Below are positions 10,519-21,705 of a DNA stretch of 64,000 nucleotides, one piece after another (the first letter of the stretch is position 1; each line of letters begins with the position of its first letter). The position numbers were made by a program, and so were the translations under genes. A model generated the notes under the pieces. That model was not told where the DNA came from, ran no database searches, and saw only the letters and a program-made list of their open reading frames with translations. The stretch lies in assembly GCA_015832175.1 (NCBI GenBank), contig WJXW01000011.1, forward strand, positions 434,001 through 498,000, in the 5' to 3' direction. The stretch is from Paraphaeosphaeria minitans. Taxonomy: Eukaryota; Ascomycota; Dothideomycetes; Pleosporales; Didymosphaeriaceae.

Positions 10519-13500
10519 CTATCCGCCCCGTCGCCGCGACGAATCCGGCACCGTGTACGGTCGGAACTGCGACCCGGGTGCATGGTACAACCTATACGGC
10601 CTCCGAGGCTGTCTTACAGGCCCGGACCCTGGCTCAGCCGTCCGGTCGGCAGGCTGTTCTCTCTGGGTATTGGCGTCATACGGTGCGTTTTGTTGCTGGT
10701 GCTGGTGCGGAGCCGCGTGGTGTTGTGGTGGAGAGTACGCAGACTGGGGCGCCGCTTGGCCTATGAACGTCATGCTGGGCGGCTGCGTGTGTGGAGGCGG
10801 AGGCGCCATATTCGCTGGTAGGATGGGCTGACCACCGTATTGGTGGATTTTCAATGCCGGATACGGGGTAGACGCATTCATCGATGTGTTTGAGGGAGGA
10901 GGTGGTGCTTGGAAACTGCCTGGCGGTGGGATGTAGCCTCCTTGGTGGGAGGGACCGTTGTGCCCGTTGTAGCTGGGCGTATATTGTGGTTGCGACGGTG
11001 GCGCTAGAGGTGGTGCTTGTGATGTTTGCGGATAGCTTGATTGGGGGTTGTGGTTCTGATATGGCCTTGGTGGCACGGGATCGTAGTGCGCGAAGCGAAA
11101 GTTCATAGGAGGATTCGACTGCCTGTCGGAGGCCTTCAAAGGGAGCGTCTGGCTGATAGAGGGGAGCTGAGTCGGTGCTGGCGCGGGGGCACTGGGTGCC
11201 GAGAAAGGGCTTTGATGCGGAGGTACTGGTTTGTTTTGTGGACTGGCCGAGAAAGGCTGCGTCGGAGGAGGTTGCTGGGCTTGAGAGCCGCTCAGACGCC
11301 TATCACGCTCCCAGTGTGATAATCCTGGATCTTGAGAATTCTGTCGTGGAAGATATGCGGGAGCTGTACTCGGCGACTGTTGGTATGATAGGGGCGCTGT
11401 CGATGGTGACGCATTGTATGCGCTCGAAGCCCTTCGTGTCTCCTTTAACTGGTCTGCTTTTTCAGCTGTCCCCGAAGGGCTGAACGGCCTTGAGAGTAGA
11501 AGTGGAGCCGTCATCTGGGCCCGCTCCCGGGGAGCGAATACTGAGCTCTCTGGACGGTGACTCGCGGCATGCTTCTCGTTAGGTTTACTCTTGGAGTTGA
11601 GCATATCGCGGAGCTTATGCAGAGGATCCCTTCTACGTAACTCTTCGAGGCTCATCTGTCGTATGGAGCTGGATCTTCTTGAGGGCGGCTCAGGGTACCC
11701 TCGCATCGACGTGGGCGAAGAATAGGCCTCTCGCGAGGGCATCGATTCTCTTGGGGCTGCCGGGTTTGACCGTTCTTGCTGTACGTCGTGCTGGTGCATG
11801 ATCGAGGATAGCCCGAACATTCCACTTCGTGAGGGCGTAGCACTTTGACTGGCGCTTATGCGGTGCGATATCACATCAGCAGGTGTCTGTTCTACTGAGG
11901 GTGTTGGTGGGAAACGCGAGGTTGCAGGCGCGATGTCAGAGTCATTGTTGAGCATGTCCATGATGCGATGAGTGGATCGAGCTGGCGGTTCTTTTGCTGG
12001 CGTAACCTGGTCTTTGACATACTGGATGGCATACTGTATGGCGTCCGTGACCCCGGCGGGTTTCGGCTGTGCTACGACATCCGATTTATTGGACACAGGA
12101 TTCAAAAATGCAGCAAATGACCGAATAGGCTGCTGCACCGGGGGTATTGCTTGGGATGCCCCAATTGATGGAGTTTGTTGACCGATTGGAGCGACCGGAG
12201 CCTCGTGATTAGGTTGTGGTGCTTTCTCTCCGATAGTGCTGCGGGACGCATCTGCCGATAGAGACGCAAGCATGAACAGGGCATCGGCTTGTTCGTTGGG
12301 AATGACCGCAGGCGCCTGAGGGGCAACTGGTGTGCTCTCAATGTCATTAGCTGCATCAATTAAATCCTTGATCTTTTGATGAGCAATGGCTTCAGCTCTA
12401 TCGGGACCAGTGAAGGTTGCAAAGCCAACAGGGGTAGGAGCTTCGAGGATGGAATCGTCTGCATCCTCATCCTCAAGAATGAAATCTCTCAGCGAGCCAG
12501 CAAATTGCGCGCGACGAAGTTCTTCGCCAAGAAGGTGTTCAGACTCAACATAAGCTCTGCTACGGGAAGCAAACTTCGATCCAACACGATCATCTCTATG
12601 CAACGGCGGGAAAGCGAAACAAGCAGGTGGAAGAACATTGTCTTCGTCCTCGGTACCTGCTCCGTCTTGGCTCTTTCTGGACTCCCTTTGCAGTTGTTTC
12701 GCTCGATGGAAACATTGTAGAAGCAGGTCTTCTTGAAGGTCGTAGAATCGTTGGACGTACTTCTCTTTCGCAATATGCCTCTCGGCTTCGACCACGCGTT
12801 CGAGCTGTGCAAGCTTCTCTCTCCGGAGTGCTTCGACCGAATCGAGCCGGCTTTGCTTGTACTGGTCAAGGGAGACCATAAGAGGCTCATACTCAGGACA
12901 TTGTTTGTGGAATTGAGGGTCGTCATCCAGTGACGTGGTCGTGCGGTTTGAAAGCTCATCCAGGATGTTCTTCTGGATCTTAGCAAGGCTACGGTAGCTC
13001 ATCTTCAAATTGAGTTGACGTCGCAGGTCTACTTCGACGTCGACGTCGGGATGAGGTGCACGTCGACGTCCGGGAAGTCGCCTTCCCATCTTGACAGGTG
13101 CATCGCCATTGGTGGGCAGGACATGATGCAAGTTCTGGCTGTTTTCGACTTCTGGAATCTGCTCCGGTGAGTTAGGCGCAGTAGATGCATCTGTCAATTC
13201 TGGCAGTTGGTCTGTCTCCGCGGACGTCTGAATGGTTGTCCTTCGTTTCTTCCTGGGCAGTTGCTGTTCGGAAGTGTCGCTCTGGGTCCGGGTAAGAACA
13301 CCATTTGCGCGAGATTTGCCTGACTCGAAGGACGCATCCGATGCGCGTCTCTTTTTGGGCGACACTTTGGAGCCATCAGTCGCATCGTGCGCAGTTGACA
13401 TGGAAGAATCCGGCGCATTGGCATTGATTGCATTCAGCGCGCCATCGACCTGATCCGCAAAAGAGTCTGTAACTGAATCGGTTGAAAGTCGGCTGTGCTT

Positions 13501-13893
13501 GGTTGGACGCTCATCCTCGATCTCCGAGTGGCCATGTTCGGAACGCGACAAGTCGTCAAGTGAGCTCCGTCGACTACTGGAGCTAGCGATTGATGGAGCG
13601 CCAGAGCTATCTTGGTTTGAAGCCGATTTGACAGCTCGCCGGGTTTTCATATGGAGAGGTTCTGAAGGATGAAGACGCGACATCTTCTGTCCAGGGAAAC
13701 CTGCACTATTTCTTCGCTTAATGGAACTAGCCGCATTGGCTGCGCCAAGGAATTGCATGTTAGCATTGATGCGCTGGAGGCGAGCTGTGAGGGAGGAAGG
13801 GAGATGTCGTCGAGGGGACGGCCTACCTGGTAGTGTCTTCAGCGATACGGTGGTGAATGTCTTTGTTACTTTGTTCTTGCGCTTCGGCGGCAT
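10519..13893 (-). CDS. Large low-complexity nuclear-type protein with central coiled coil
   Basis: One exon, 1124 residues from the ATG at 13893 (MPPKRKNKVTKTFTTVSLK). The open frame extends upstream to 14202, but MPPKRKNK, a basic nuclear-localisation-like start, is the more plausible beginning. The N-terminal 300 residues are Ser/Arg/Lys-rich with several basic clusters (KKRRTT, GRRRAPHP). About residues 315-420 hold the only ordered-looking part, LKMSYRSLAKIQKNILDEL followed by a charged helix (EALRREKLAQLERVVEAERH, then YVQRFYDLQEDLL). This helix has the general look of Sds3/Dep1-type histone-deacetylase-complex subunits, but that is only a resemblance. The last 350 residues are Pro/Gln/Ser-rich. 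Function is unknown. A chromatin or transcription cofactor is a guess. Confidence 0.8.
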   Translation of the reverse strand: MPPKRKNKVTKTFTTVSLKTLPGRPSPRRHLPSSLTARLQRINANMQFLGAANAASSIKRRNSAGFPGQKMSRLHPSEPLHMKTRRAVKSASNQDSSGAPSIASSSSRRSSLDDLSRSEHGHSEIEDERPTKHSRLSTDSVTDSFADQVDGALNAINANAPDSSMSTAHDATDGSKVSPKKRRASDASFESGKSRANGVLTRTQSDTSEQQLPRKKRRTTIQTSAETDQLPELTDASTAPNSPEQIPEVENSQNLHHVLPTNGDAPVKMGRRLPGRRRAPHPDVDVEVDLRRQLNLKMSYRSLAKIQKNILDELSNRTTTSLDDDPQFHKQCPEYEPLMVSLDQYKQSRLDSVEALRREKLAQLERVVEAERHIAKEKYVQRFYDLQEDLLLQCFHRAKQLQRESRKSQDGAGTEDEDNVLPPACFAFPPLHRDDRVGSKFASRSRAYVESEHLLGEELRRAQFAGSLRDFILEDEDADDSILEAPTPVGFATFTGPDRAEAIAHQKIKDLIDAANDIESTPVAPQAPAVIPNEQADALFMLASLSADASRSTIGEKAPQPNHEAPVAPIGQQTPSIGASQAIPPVQQPIRSFAAFLNPVSNKSDVVAQPKPAGVTDAIQYAIQYVKDQVTPAKEPPARSTHRIMDMLNNDSDIAPATSRFPPTPSVEQTPADVISHRISASQSATPSRSGMFGLSSIMHQHDVQQERSNPAAPRESMPSREAYSSPTSMRGYPEPPSRRSSSIRQMSLEELRRRDPLHKLRDMLNSKSKPNEKHAASHRPESSVFAPRERAQMTAPLLLSRPFSPSGTAEKADQLKETRRASSAYNASPSTAPLSYQQSPSTAPAYLPRQNSQDPGLSHWERDRRLSGSQAQQPPPTQPFSASPQNKPVPPHQSPFSAPSAPAPAPTQLPSISQTLPLKASDRQSNPPMNFRFAHYDPVPPRPYQNHNPQSSYPQTSQAPPLAPPSQPQYTPSYNGHNGPSHQGGYIPPPGSFQAPPPPSNTSMNASTPYPALKIHQYGGQPILPANMAPPPPHTQPPSMTFIGQAAPQSAYSPPQHHAAPHQHQQQNAPYDANTQREQPADRTAEPGSGPVRQPRRPYRLYHAPGSQFRPYTVPDSSRRRGG

Positions 13894-16800
13894 CTTAGTG
13901 AGACTTGCCCTGGATCCACCTTGGCAGTAGGTTAGCCTGTGAGGAGAATGCTGCAAGTATTGCAGCTGCAGATAGTACTGTGGAGTTACGAAGAGCGTAG
14001 ATGGACTCACTAATGAAATTGGTTGCTTCCTCGAGTCAAAGAATCCTCTGTTGGTAGTGATGGCGCACCGGTGAACAAGCAACCTTTCATGGTCAGCCTC
14101 TTCTTCGAATGCTCGGATCAGGCAAGCTGCGAAGGGCTCGGAAACTTGCAGCCTGAAGTCATTGGTCTCCGTGTACTTGCAAGGCTCGCGCTGCAAAGTC
14201 ATGCGTCGACCGGTTGCGTTCTCTCAAGCCGAGAAGTTGGGGGCTGTTGTGAAAAGCTCATACCTGGTGTCCGCTGCCTCCGTTGCACAATGGCGGAAGG
14301 GATAGTGTATGCAGGAAGATTGACGCAAGGCTATACAACGATACTCAAGACAGCGGCGATTCAAGTGTGGGGACTTCGCAATCGTCCAAATGTCTTGGGG
14401 CTAGGGCTATACCGGTACTCAACGACGCGTGATGAGAAGAGCCGGAGAAGAGGGCGCCAGAAGAAGTAGGCTGTGAGTCGCACGTGGCCGGCTTCGACGG
14501 CAAATGTATAAAAGAAACCGCGAACTGGGCAAACAAGCTGCAGGACTTGGAGTCTGACCGGGAAGCGTGAGCGAGGTTGAGGCAAAGATGCTCGCGGATG
14601 GATGGTCGCAAATGCCTAGCTGGAACTTGCGCTAACCCTAAGAGAGTGCGAAAAGAGTAAACGCCACTATGCCGCTTACTCTGTCTAGGCTGGTGAATGA
14701 GCAGTCCAACGGACAGTAGTACAATAGGAAGATTATGAGTCTCTTCAATCAAGTGAATGGCTCATATGAGCGATTGCGGAGGCGTGAATGCGTACCTACC
14801 AAGCCTCCCGTCTCAGAGAATGGACCAACCCCGAGCCTGTCCCAAAACGGCAACGTCAAATTTCACCCGGCGGCGATGCTCCTCCAGAAGATACTCCGAA
14901 GTGCATCATCGACACCCTGAGTTAATATAGCATCTTTCAAGCCGTAGACCTGCACTCCCGTTACTATCGCTGCATTGAGGCTGCGCTGCTTCGGCCGTGT
15001 TTCAACAACAAACGTCATTAGCCGTGGTCACCGGGCGAAACTACGGCGTCAAGAACTTCTCGTCTGAGTGGAGTGACCACAATCACCACCACGACAGGTG
15101 GCGAAAGCGCTCAAAGTAATCGCCTATTAGTTTTCTGCTGTTCGCAAAAGATGCTATAGTGCCACAGCAGGTGAACCTATCTGTTGTCGTTGTTACGAAT
15201 GTTTGGCTTCCCGCCCGTTTGGTAGCTGTCACAACACTTGGAATCCTCACAACTCTATACGTGCTCTATCTTCGCCTGCCTTTAAGCCTAAACGCTTGGT
15301 ACATTATGCTTCATGAGTTCATGGTGAAGATAGGCCATCAGATACTCAGTCAACATGGTGCTCCGTAGATGGCTTGCGTCAGAAGCTGTCGTTACTTTAG
15401 GTAACGCATCGTTTCAATGCGGGCCATCTTGGATAAGAATGCATACAGCGGGGTGAAGTTTGACCCCTCGTTATTGCGCGTACCGGACCCAGATAGAGAC
15501 TCCCGAGGCCTTTCGATCCTTGTGACGTTGCAACGTACACCTTGACCGGGAGACAATTTCATTGCAGCGATTGCACCTCTGACATGCCCCTAGGTAACTG
15601 ACAATTTCAACACGACCCTCTCGCATGAGAATAGATACTGGCGACGCAGTTGGGGCTTGGATATATAGCCATCGCACAAACTCGCAGTATCCAGAGTTAC
15701 CCTGGATCATTCTCACAGGTAGGTACGGTATCCAGATCGCGACTCAGAACCAAAGGACCCTTGAACTTTTCCATCACACCCAAATCACCATCCCGTCCAG
15801 CATCCTCATCCCAACCCCTCACCACAAACCTCATCTTTTTAAACCCCATGCCACCCAACCCTCCCTCCCTCCCCTCATGATCAAAATTCTTCAAATGCTC
15901 CCATTGGCCGACCTCACCCGGCGCGCTGCCCGAATGCACGTCAGCCGATGCAGCCGACTCGCGCGCAGCGGCGCAGGCTCAGCTCCCTGTTTCAAGGCTA
16001 CCTAGCCAACCACTATCTAGGCAATCCCGGGCTCGCCCACACGATAATGCGCATGAACGTGCGTGGGCCACGAAGTTATTAGACGCATTGATGGCATTAT
16101 TGGGAGCGCATATGAAGGGAGGCCGGGTAAGGTCGGCTGCGTTGCGATGGGGGATGGGATGGTAGGGCGAAGCACGTGTCTGCATCGGGCTTGTTCGTGG
16201 AGGAGTCTGCTCCCGGTATATCTCGAGGATGAGGCGATCGAGGAGTTCAAGATCTGGGACATGGTGAAGCCTGCTGCCGGTCGGGGCATCTTCACTGCGT
16301 CCGTCGGGCTCCGGTAGGTACACCGTTCTAAGATGTACCGTGCTGGGAGCAAACCGTCTGCTGCGTTTACCGATACTTTCACGCAAAATTGTCTACCTTT
16401 GACAAAGTAGCTGTGGTAGGAAGATGGGCGCCTGGTAAATGTATGATGATGCACAAGCGTAGCTGGGTATCAAGGGAAATCAGAGCCATGCTTTTGCAGA
16501 CTATCGTATTGAAATGCTGCCCGCGCAACGGACTTGCGTCCCTCATCCTTCTATCAACACCATCATTTCCCCCAGGAAATCCACGTTTTCCAATACAAGT
16601 TATAACGAGAGATTCAGGCTGCTGTGGTATCGATACGCAGGTCCTAAAGCCGAGGCCCACTCACTATATTCACGCAACGCCAGCCCCCAGCGCTAAAGCG
16701 ACGATGCCCGTAGGCAGAGAGAACGATAAGGAAATCAAAATGCAGGCTTCAAACAGAAGCGCGGCGAGACTCGCTGTGACAGTAGGAAAGAGCTCGTATC

Positions 16801-16900
16801 ATGACGCATGAGATGCGGTAGACGTCGTGCTATGCGAGGTGGCCAGACCGGGCATAGCTTTCGGTGTGGTGGCGTACGACGCCGACGGGATGCGGTGTGT
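13894..16900. other. 3-kb gene-poor intergenic region
   Basis: This lies between two minus-strand genes. Short frames on both strands (14023-14469 plus, 14345-14752 minus, 15979-16454 minus, 16389-16811 plus) lack family features and overlap each other. The only protein-like stretch is on the minus strand at 15697-15939, listed separately. Promoter and 5' UTR of the 10.5-13.9 kb gene should lie in the first few hundred bases. Confidence 0.4.
15697..15939 (-). pseudogene. Possible orphan exon or gene fragment
   Basis: The minus strand reads about 80 codons with protein-like composition: GEVGQWEHLKNFDHEGREGG, GGMGFKKMRFVVRGWDED, then KFKGPLVLSRDLDTVP. No matching upstream or downstream exon could be joined, and no family is recognised. 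It may be an exon of an unrecognised gene, a relic, or chance. The G+C and balanced residue use are why it is listed. Confidence 0.2.
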
Positions 16901-18289
16901 TCATCGACTTGTGTCAATGTTGAGGTTGACCTTTCGCTGGCCGCCGCTCACACTGCTCCTAGGTGAAGAGTTGAGAACGAAATCCGGAATAGGAGGAGTC
17001 ATTCGTCTGCTGGGAGGCGAAGGACTTCGCGAGCTCGAGCGGTGCGAGAAATGGCTGTTTGTGCGCTCGTTGACGAAGCTGCGTTGATGGACAAGGGCAG
17101 GGCTTGAAGCGCGACTGGTTGGGTTGGAGCGGCTACTGTTTGAGCGCATCCGGCTGTATGGACGCGCCGGGCAAGTAATGACCTGGTTGGCGAATGGGCT
17201 TGCGATTATGCTTGTACCGGGTGTTGTAGCGGGAGCCGGAGTCGGGCTTTCGCTTCTGAAAAGAGGGTGAATGTGAGCTTCGCTGCCAGCTGGACTTGGT
17301 GGACGCGATATGTCAAGTGCTAGCTTTGGTGGAGGAGGTAGTTCTTCGTCATCTTCCAGAGGGAACGGGCCATCTAGTGCCCGAGCAGGACTTGCTGGCC
17401 GGCTTCCGGGAATTGGTTCGAGAGCTGTGCCACGAGATGGCATCAATACGGAGGGCAAAGCAAGCTGTACTACAGCACCTTTGCTTTGCGCGTCAACCTC
17501 CCACGAGTCGAACGCGTCATACTGAGTTGCACTCTTCATGGACAAGCCATCAGAGTGAGTGCTAAGGGTATCGCGATTAAAAGAAGGCCTGGTGACAAGT
17601 TTGCTCCGCGACGAAATGGGCCGTACGACATGTTGTAGAGAATCTTTCCAGGACCTCAACGACTGGGAGGATGACCGGTTGGACCAGGTGGGCGATGGGA
17701 GAGCGCCGAGTGGAGAAGATGGCTGGGTGGCTTCCAGCATGTAGAGATTCGGGGTCGCTGTCGAATAACGCATCTCAGACATTACAGAGTCACGAGGCCC
17801 TGATACGTCCACTGACTGGACGTGTTGTTTCGACCTACACCACAATGGTGAAGTATAGAGTGCGATCTGGCTGAGGCAGGCGAGAAGCCATACGGTGATT
17901 TGAGCTGATGAGCTACTACTCCAATCGGAAATGACGCTATGCTTTCCGTGTTCCAACTCTTGCAGATGTAACCGGATGGTTATCATCGATGCCATCGATA
18001 TGACCAAAGCGCCAGCAGAGATCAGCATACAAGATATGGCGAGAATCCTTGCTGCTTGTCGCGAGTCCTTGATGATCCCATCTCTTGTCCAAGCATACTG
18101 AGCCGAGAAGACTGTCACTGCGCCAACTGCGCCGAGATCGAAAGCGCTTGCGGTAACTGCGAGTCCGACCAACGAGGATTGAGCCGCAAATAATGAAACT
18201 GCATCGAGGATGTTCAGGATCGTGTCAGCAGCGGTAGTAGACCAAGCTACTGCGCCAAAGAGTGATAGGTAGAATCTTCTTGAAAACAT
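16901..18289 (-). CDS. Fungal multi-span membrane protein, unknown function
   Basis: A single exon of 462 residues. The N-terminal half has four hydrophobic segments (about residues 5-40, 45-65, 80-105 and 130-150), separated by short loops. They are FYLSLFGAVAW, SSLVGLAVTASAFDLGAVGA, ILAISCMLISAGALVISMAS and QITVWLLACLSQIALYTSPL. From about residue 160 the tail is a long soluble, Ser/Pro-rich region with basic patches (RSSSRSPSPPSRRM), probably disordered and a likely phosphorylation target. The layout matches lineage-specific fungal membrane proteins without an assigned role. The ATG at 18289 immediately precedes the first hydrophobic segment. Confidence 0.75.
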   Translation of the reverse strand: MFSRRFYLSLFGAVAWSTTAADTILNILDAVSLFAAQSSLVGLAVTASAFDLGAVGAVTVFSAQYAWTRDGIIKDSRQAARILAISCMLISAGALVISMASMITIRLHLQELEHGKHSVISDWSSSSSAQITVWLLACLSQIALYTSPLWCRSKQHVQSVDVSGPRDSVMSEMRYSTATPNLYMLEATQPSSPLGALPSPTWSNRSSSQSLRSWKDSLQHVVRPISSRSKLVTRPSFNRDTLSTHSDGLSMKSATQYDAFDSWEVDAQSKGAVVQLALPSVLMPSRGTALEPIPGSRPASPARALDGPFPLEDDEELPPPPKLALDISRPPSPAGSEAHIHPLFRSESPTPAPATTPGTSIIASPFANQVITCPARPYSRMRSNSSRSNPTSRASSPALVHQRSFVNERTNSHFSHRSSSRSPSPPSRRMTPPIPDFVLNSSPRSSVSGGQRKVNLNIDTSR

Positions 18290-20296
18290 GTTGCCTGCGA
18301 TGATGACCAGAACGGGCGACAGACGGCGTAGTACGTATATCAGGGTAACTCGGTCCCTAATGTATCCTCCAACTCTTGCCCAATGCTACACAAAAACCCG
18401 GATTGGGTAGCGTAGCCGTGTAACGATGGTCGAGGAAGGAGGGTCAAATCCACGCGAGTTGCTGACCAATGGCCCAGTAGCGGTCAGTGTGAAGAAGCAA
18501 TGGAAGCCTTCAACAGAGGTCGAAAGGTCATTGGTTCCTTCTGGAGAGGCGTGGCGATGGGCTGACTTTGTGGATTGGACGAAAGCAGAGGCCTGAACAA
18601 GACGGTTGTACGATAGAAATATCAGGTTCCTGTTGTGCGGGTCGTAGCTTGTCTAGGCAAAAGGAACACGAGACTGAACGCGTGTGAGGCACGCGAGTTG
18701 GTATTAGTATACTTAGTATACTTTCGCAGGTGCAGTTGAGGGTGAGGCCGAGGCCGAAACGGGAAGGCTGACGTTCAACCAATGAAGCGATTGCAGTAGC
18801 CCGAAGCCGGCTGATGTCGATGAAATGAACCAAAGACGCAAGGGGTCCAACGACCAGAGCAATAGACAGACAAGCGGATGTAGAAACGAATGTGAGAAAC
18901 CTAAGCTGAGAGGTCAAAACGAACGGAGGGGTGGAAACGGTGGACGGCGCAAGGAAGCGGAGGGCATGTGGGAACTCTAAAGAGATAATAAATTTAGAAA
19001 TGAGCAGGCGGGCCATTGTTTTGTGGGCGGCGGGCTGCAGCACGCGTTGAACGTGGTGGAGCGCGCCGGGATACGAAGGGGAGATCCCTGATGCGTTGCA
19101 GGCATCTCTTACACTGATATCACGAAGCGGCCGGTCTGCACCACAGACTACGCATCCTGGGGTAACTCACGCGCTACTGGTGGCCCATGAGTACGAGGCC
19201 TGAGACGCATGGGAGCATTGGCGCTGTACGATGGCATCAGAGGGCTGCGAGCTGGACGACTGCTGGAAGCCGACACAGCACCCAAGTTGAAGAAGGCGCA
19301 CACAACGAAAACGGCTCGTGTGGAGATCCAGCCCACCAACGTCGCGGAGACCAATTGTAGTCATGGGCTTTGGCGTGCCGGCTGTCACAAAATTCGGCCC
19401 TACAAGCTGGGGCTAGACTGGGAACGCTCCACGAAGCGGGCATGTCATGGCTGGCTTCCTCATTTCCCACGCGTTGTTTGTTTTAGTGTTGCTGTTCGCA
19501 GACGGCAAACATGGCAGAACAAGGCCTGAGGCGGCGAGGGCGAGGGCGAGGACGAGGGCGAGGGCGCGGTCGTTGGTGACAGACGCTGGCAGCGACGAGG
19601 GCGTTTCGTGAAGACGCAACGGAGGTATCACCGGATCGATAGCGCCTTCTGTGGTGTTCCATCGCACGGCATGCAACGACCAGTCGACAGCACTACAGGC
19701 GAATCAGTACAAAATCCATTCTTGCAGCACCACCAGGCCGACCGAAGGCGAAACAGCTGGCACCCATGCTTCTGTGGCGAGTCGTGGGGACGAAACAAAC
19801 AGGGAGCGCGACAACAAACAAAGTTCACGCGTGGAGGCGGCTGTCGGGACGACAAGGCGATTGATGAGCGCCGCGGTGAAGGACCCGCGCGCTAGCGGAA
19901 ATTATTCGATGGTCATCGAGAGTCTGGAAGCAGCACGTGACGGCGGCGATGGCGTCAGGCTGGGTGCCTTAGCGAGCTGGCGGGAAAACGTAGGGCCGGC
20001 CTGCGAGCTTGACTCGCTGCCCGCTTCGCAGTTGGAAGGGCGGCGAACTTGGGTGGTGACGGTGGTTCTGCCTGCTGCTTATTATCTATACACCATCTAC
20101 ACTACTTGCCCAACACTCAAGTCACCGCACTTCGCCCACGGACCCGCATACCACTCGGATCGCTTTCCTAGGCAAACGCGATTGCAGCTTCCTGTTATAT
20201 AAAGCCCGGGATAGCTGACACCCCTCTCCCGCCTTCACTTTTACCCCCACCTCACCTCAACCGCCACACCACATTTTCCATTCCACAACCGCCATC
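18290..20296. promoter_or_regulatory. Divergent promoter region between membrane-protein gene and RAD23
   Basis: 2 kb between divergent genes. Short frames are present on both strands but none has family features. A GAGGGC/GAGGAC hexamer repeat lies at about 19535-19566 and a CACGTG E-box at 19934-19939. The last 80 bp before RAD23 are C/T-rich, typical of a fungal core promoter. Confidence 0.45.
20195..20204 (+). promoter_or_regulatory. TATA-like element upstream of RAD23
   Basis: TTATATAAAG at 20195-20204 lies about 95 bp before the RAD23 start codon and is followed by a C/T-rich stretch. Spacing and sequence fit a TATA box. Confidence 0.5.
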
Positions 20297-21705
20297 ATGA
20301 AGATCACCTTCAAAGTACGCTGTGTTCATTCTCGATCAGAGAGAGCGCGACTAATGTAGACCACAGGATCTCAAGCAGAACAAGTTCGTAATCGAGGCCG
20401 AGCCATCAGAGACGGTAGGCTGGACTTCATCTTCCATCGTCAAATGGCCAGATGCTGACGCATAGCAGATTGGCGAACTCAAGGCCAAGATCCAGGCTGA
20501 AAAGAGCTGGGAAGTCGCCCAGCAGAAGCTGATCTACTCCGGTATGCACGCCGCTGCCGACCTTACAGTTTACCGAGTCGAATCTGACTATCTTCTAGGC
20601 AAGATTCTCCAGGACGACAAGACCATCGAGTCCTACAGCATCGAGGAAAAGGGTTTCATTGTGTGCATGGTGTCTCGGGTGCGTCTATCTCACGGTCGTG
20701 CTGATTCCTGCTGACAGAACCATAGCCCAAGACTCAAGCCGCGTCCGCAAGCAAACCTGCTCCTTCAACACCGGCTCCAGCGCCGGCCCAGACTCCTGCT
20801 GCCCCCGCCGCCCCGGTCGCCGCACCTGCCGCAGCTCTAAATGCCCCCGGCACACCTTCACCAGCTCCCGCCTCAGACCGGCGGTTTGATGATCCGTCAG
20901 CGTTGACCATGGGTAGCGAGCGCGACGCTGCCATCGCCAACATGGAGAGCATGGGTTTTGCGCGCGCCGACATCGATGCTGCCATGCGTGCTGCTTTCTT
21001 CAACCCCGACCGAGCTGTCGAGTACCTCCTGACGGTAAGGATTACATGACCATCCGGCTTGCATTACTTGCTAATTGTTCCCAGGGTATTCCCGAGAGCG
21101 CCATCCAGGAGCAACAAGCTCAAGCGCGTGGCCCAGCGTCTCCTCCTGCAACCACCGGTGGCAACGCTGCCGCCGCCGCCGCCCCTTCAGCTCCGACTTC
21201 CGGCGGCGATGAACCCATAAATTTGTTTGAGGCAGCTGCGCAGGCGGGTCAAGGCCGGGGTGGTGCAGGTGGCGCTCGTTCAGGAGGTGCCGGTGCAGCT
21301 GCCGGAGCAGGCGCTGGTGCAGCCCTCGGCAGTAACAGCTTGGACTTCCTGCGTAACAACCCGCAATTCCAGCAGTTGCGGCAGGTAGTACAGCAACAAC
21401 CCCAGATGCTTGAACCCATTCTACAGCAGGTCGGTGCTGGCAACCCTCAGCTGGCCCAGTTGATTACGAATCACCCGGAACAGTTCTTGCAGCTACTCGC
21501 CGAGGATGCTGACGAGGATGCGCCGCTACCCCCAGGCGCCCAGGCCATCAGTGTCACCGAGGAAGAGCGTGAGGCAATCGAGCGTCTTTGCCGTCTGGGC
21601 TTCGAGCGCGATCTCGTGATCCAGGCCTACTTCGCATGCGACAAGAATGAGGAGCTAGCCGCAAACTTCCTCTTCGATCAGCCCGATGACGGTGATGACC
21701 AATGA
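20297..21705 (+). CDS. RAD23: UV excision repair protein Rad23
   Basis: Six exons: 20297-20314, 20367-20414, 20469-20541, 20599-20678, 20726-21034 and 21085-21705. They join in phase to 1149 nt, or 382 residues. The order is typical of Rad23: an N-terminal ubiquitin-like domain (MKITFKDLKQNKF to GFIVCMVSR, residues 1-73), an Ala/Pro linker, UBA1 (about 125-170, NMESMGFARADIDAAMRAAF), a Gly/Ala linker, an XPC/Rad4-binding STI1-like domain (about 255-310, LDFLRNNPQFQQLRQVVQQQ), and a C-terminal UBA2 (about 335-378, ERLCRLGFERDLVIQAYFAC). Rad23 pairs with Rad4 in damage recognition for nucleotide excision repair and shuttles ubiquitinated proteins to the proteasome. The first three introns split the ubiquitin-like domain into short exons. 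Confidence 0.97.

Noticed and set aside
13894..14202. N-terminal extension of the large minus-strand gene
   Set aside because: The frame is open to 14202, but the added residues are Cys/Arg/Gln-mixed and unlike the rest. MPPKRKNK at 13893 is the better start.
14023..14752. Overlapping frames on both strands
   Set aside because: They overlap each other and lie where the 5' UTR/promoter of the 10.5-13.9 kb gene is expected. No family features.
18528..19043. Minus-strand frame of 171 codons with hydrophobic stretches
   Set aside because: It has an irregular Ser/Leu/Cys-rich composition, no family features, and sits in the promoter region of the membrane-protein gene.
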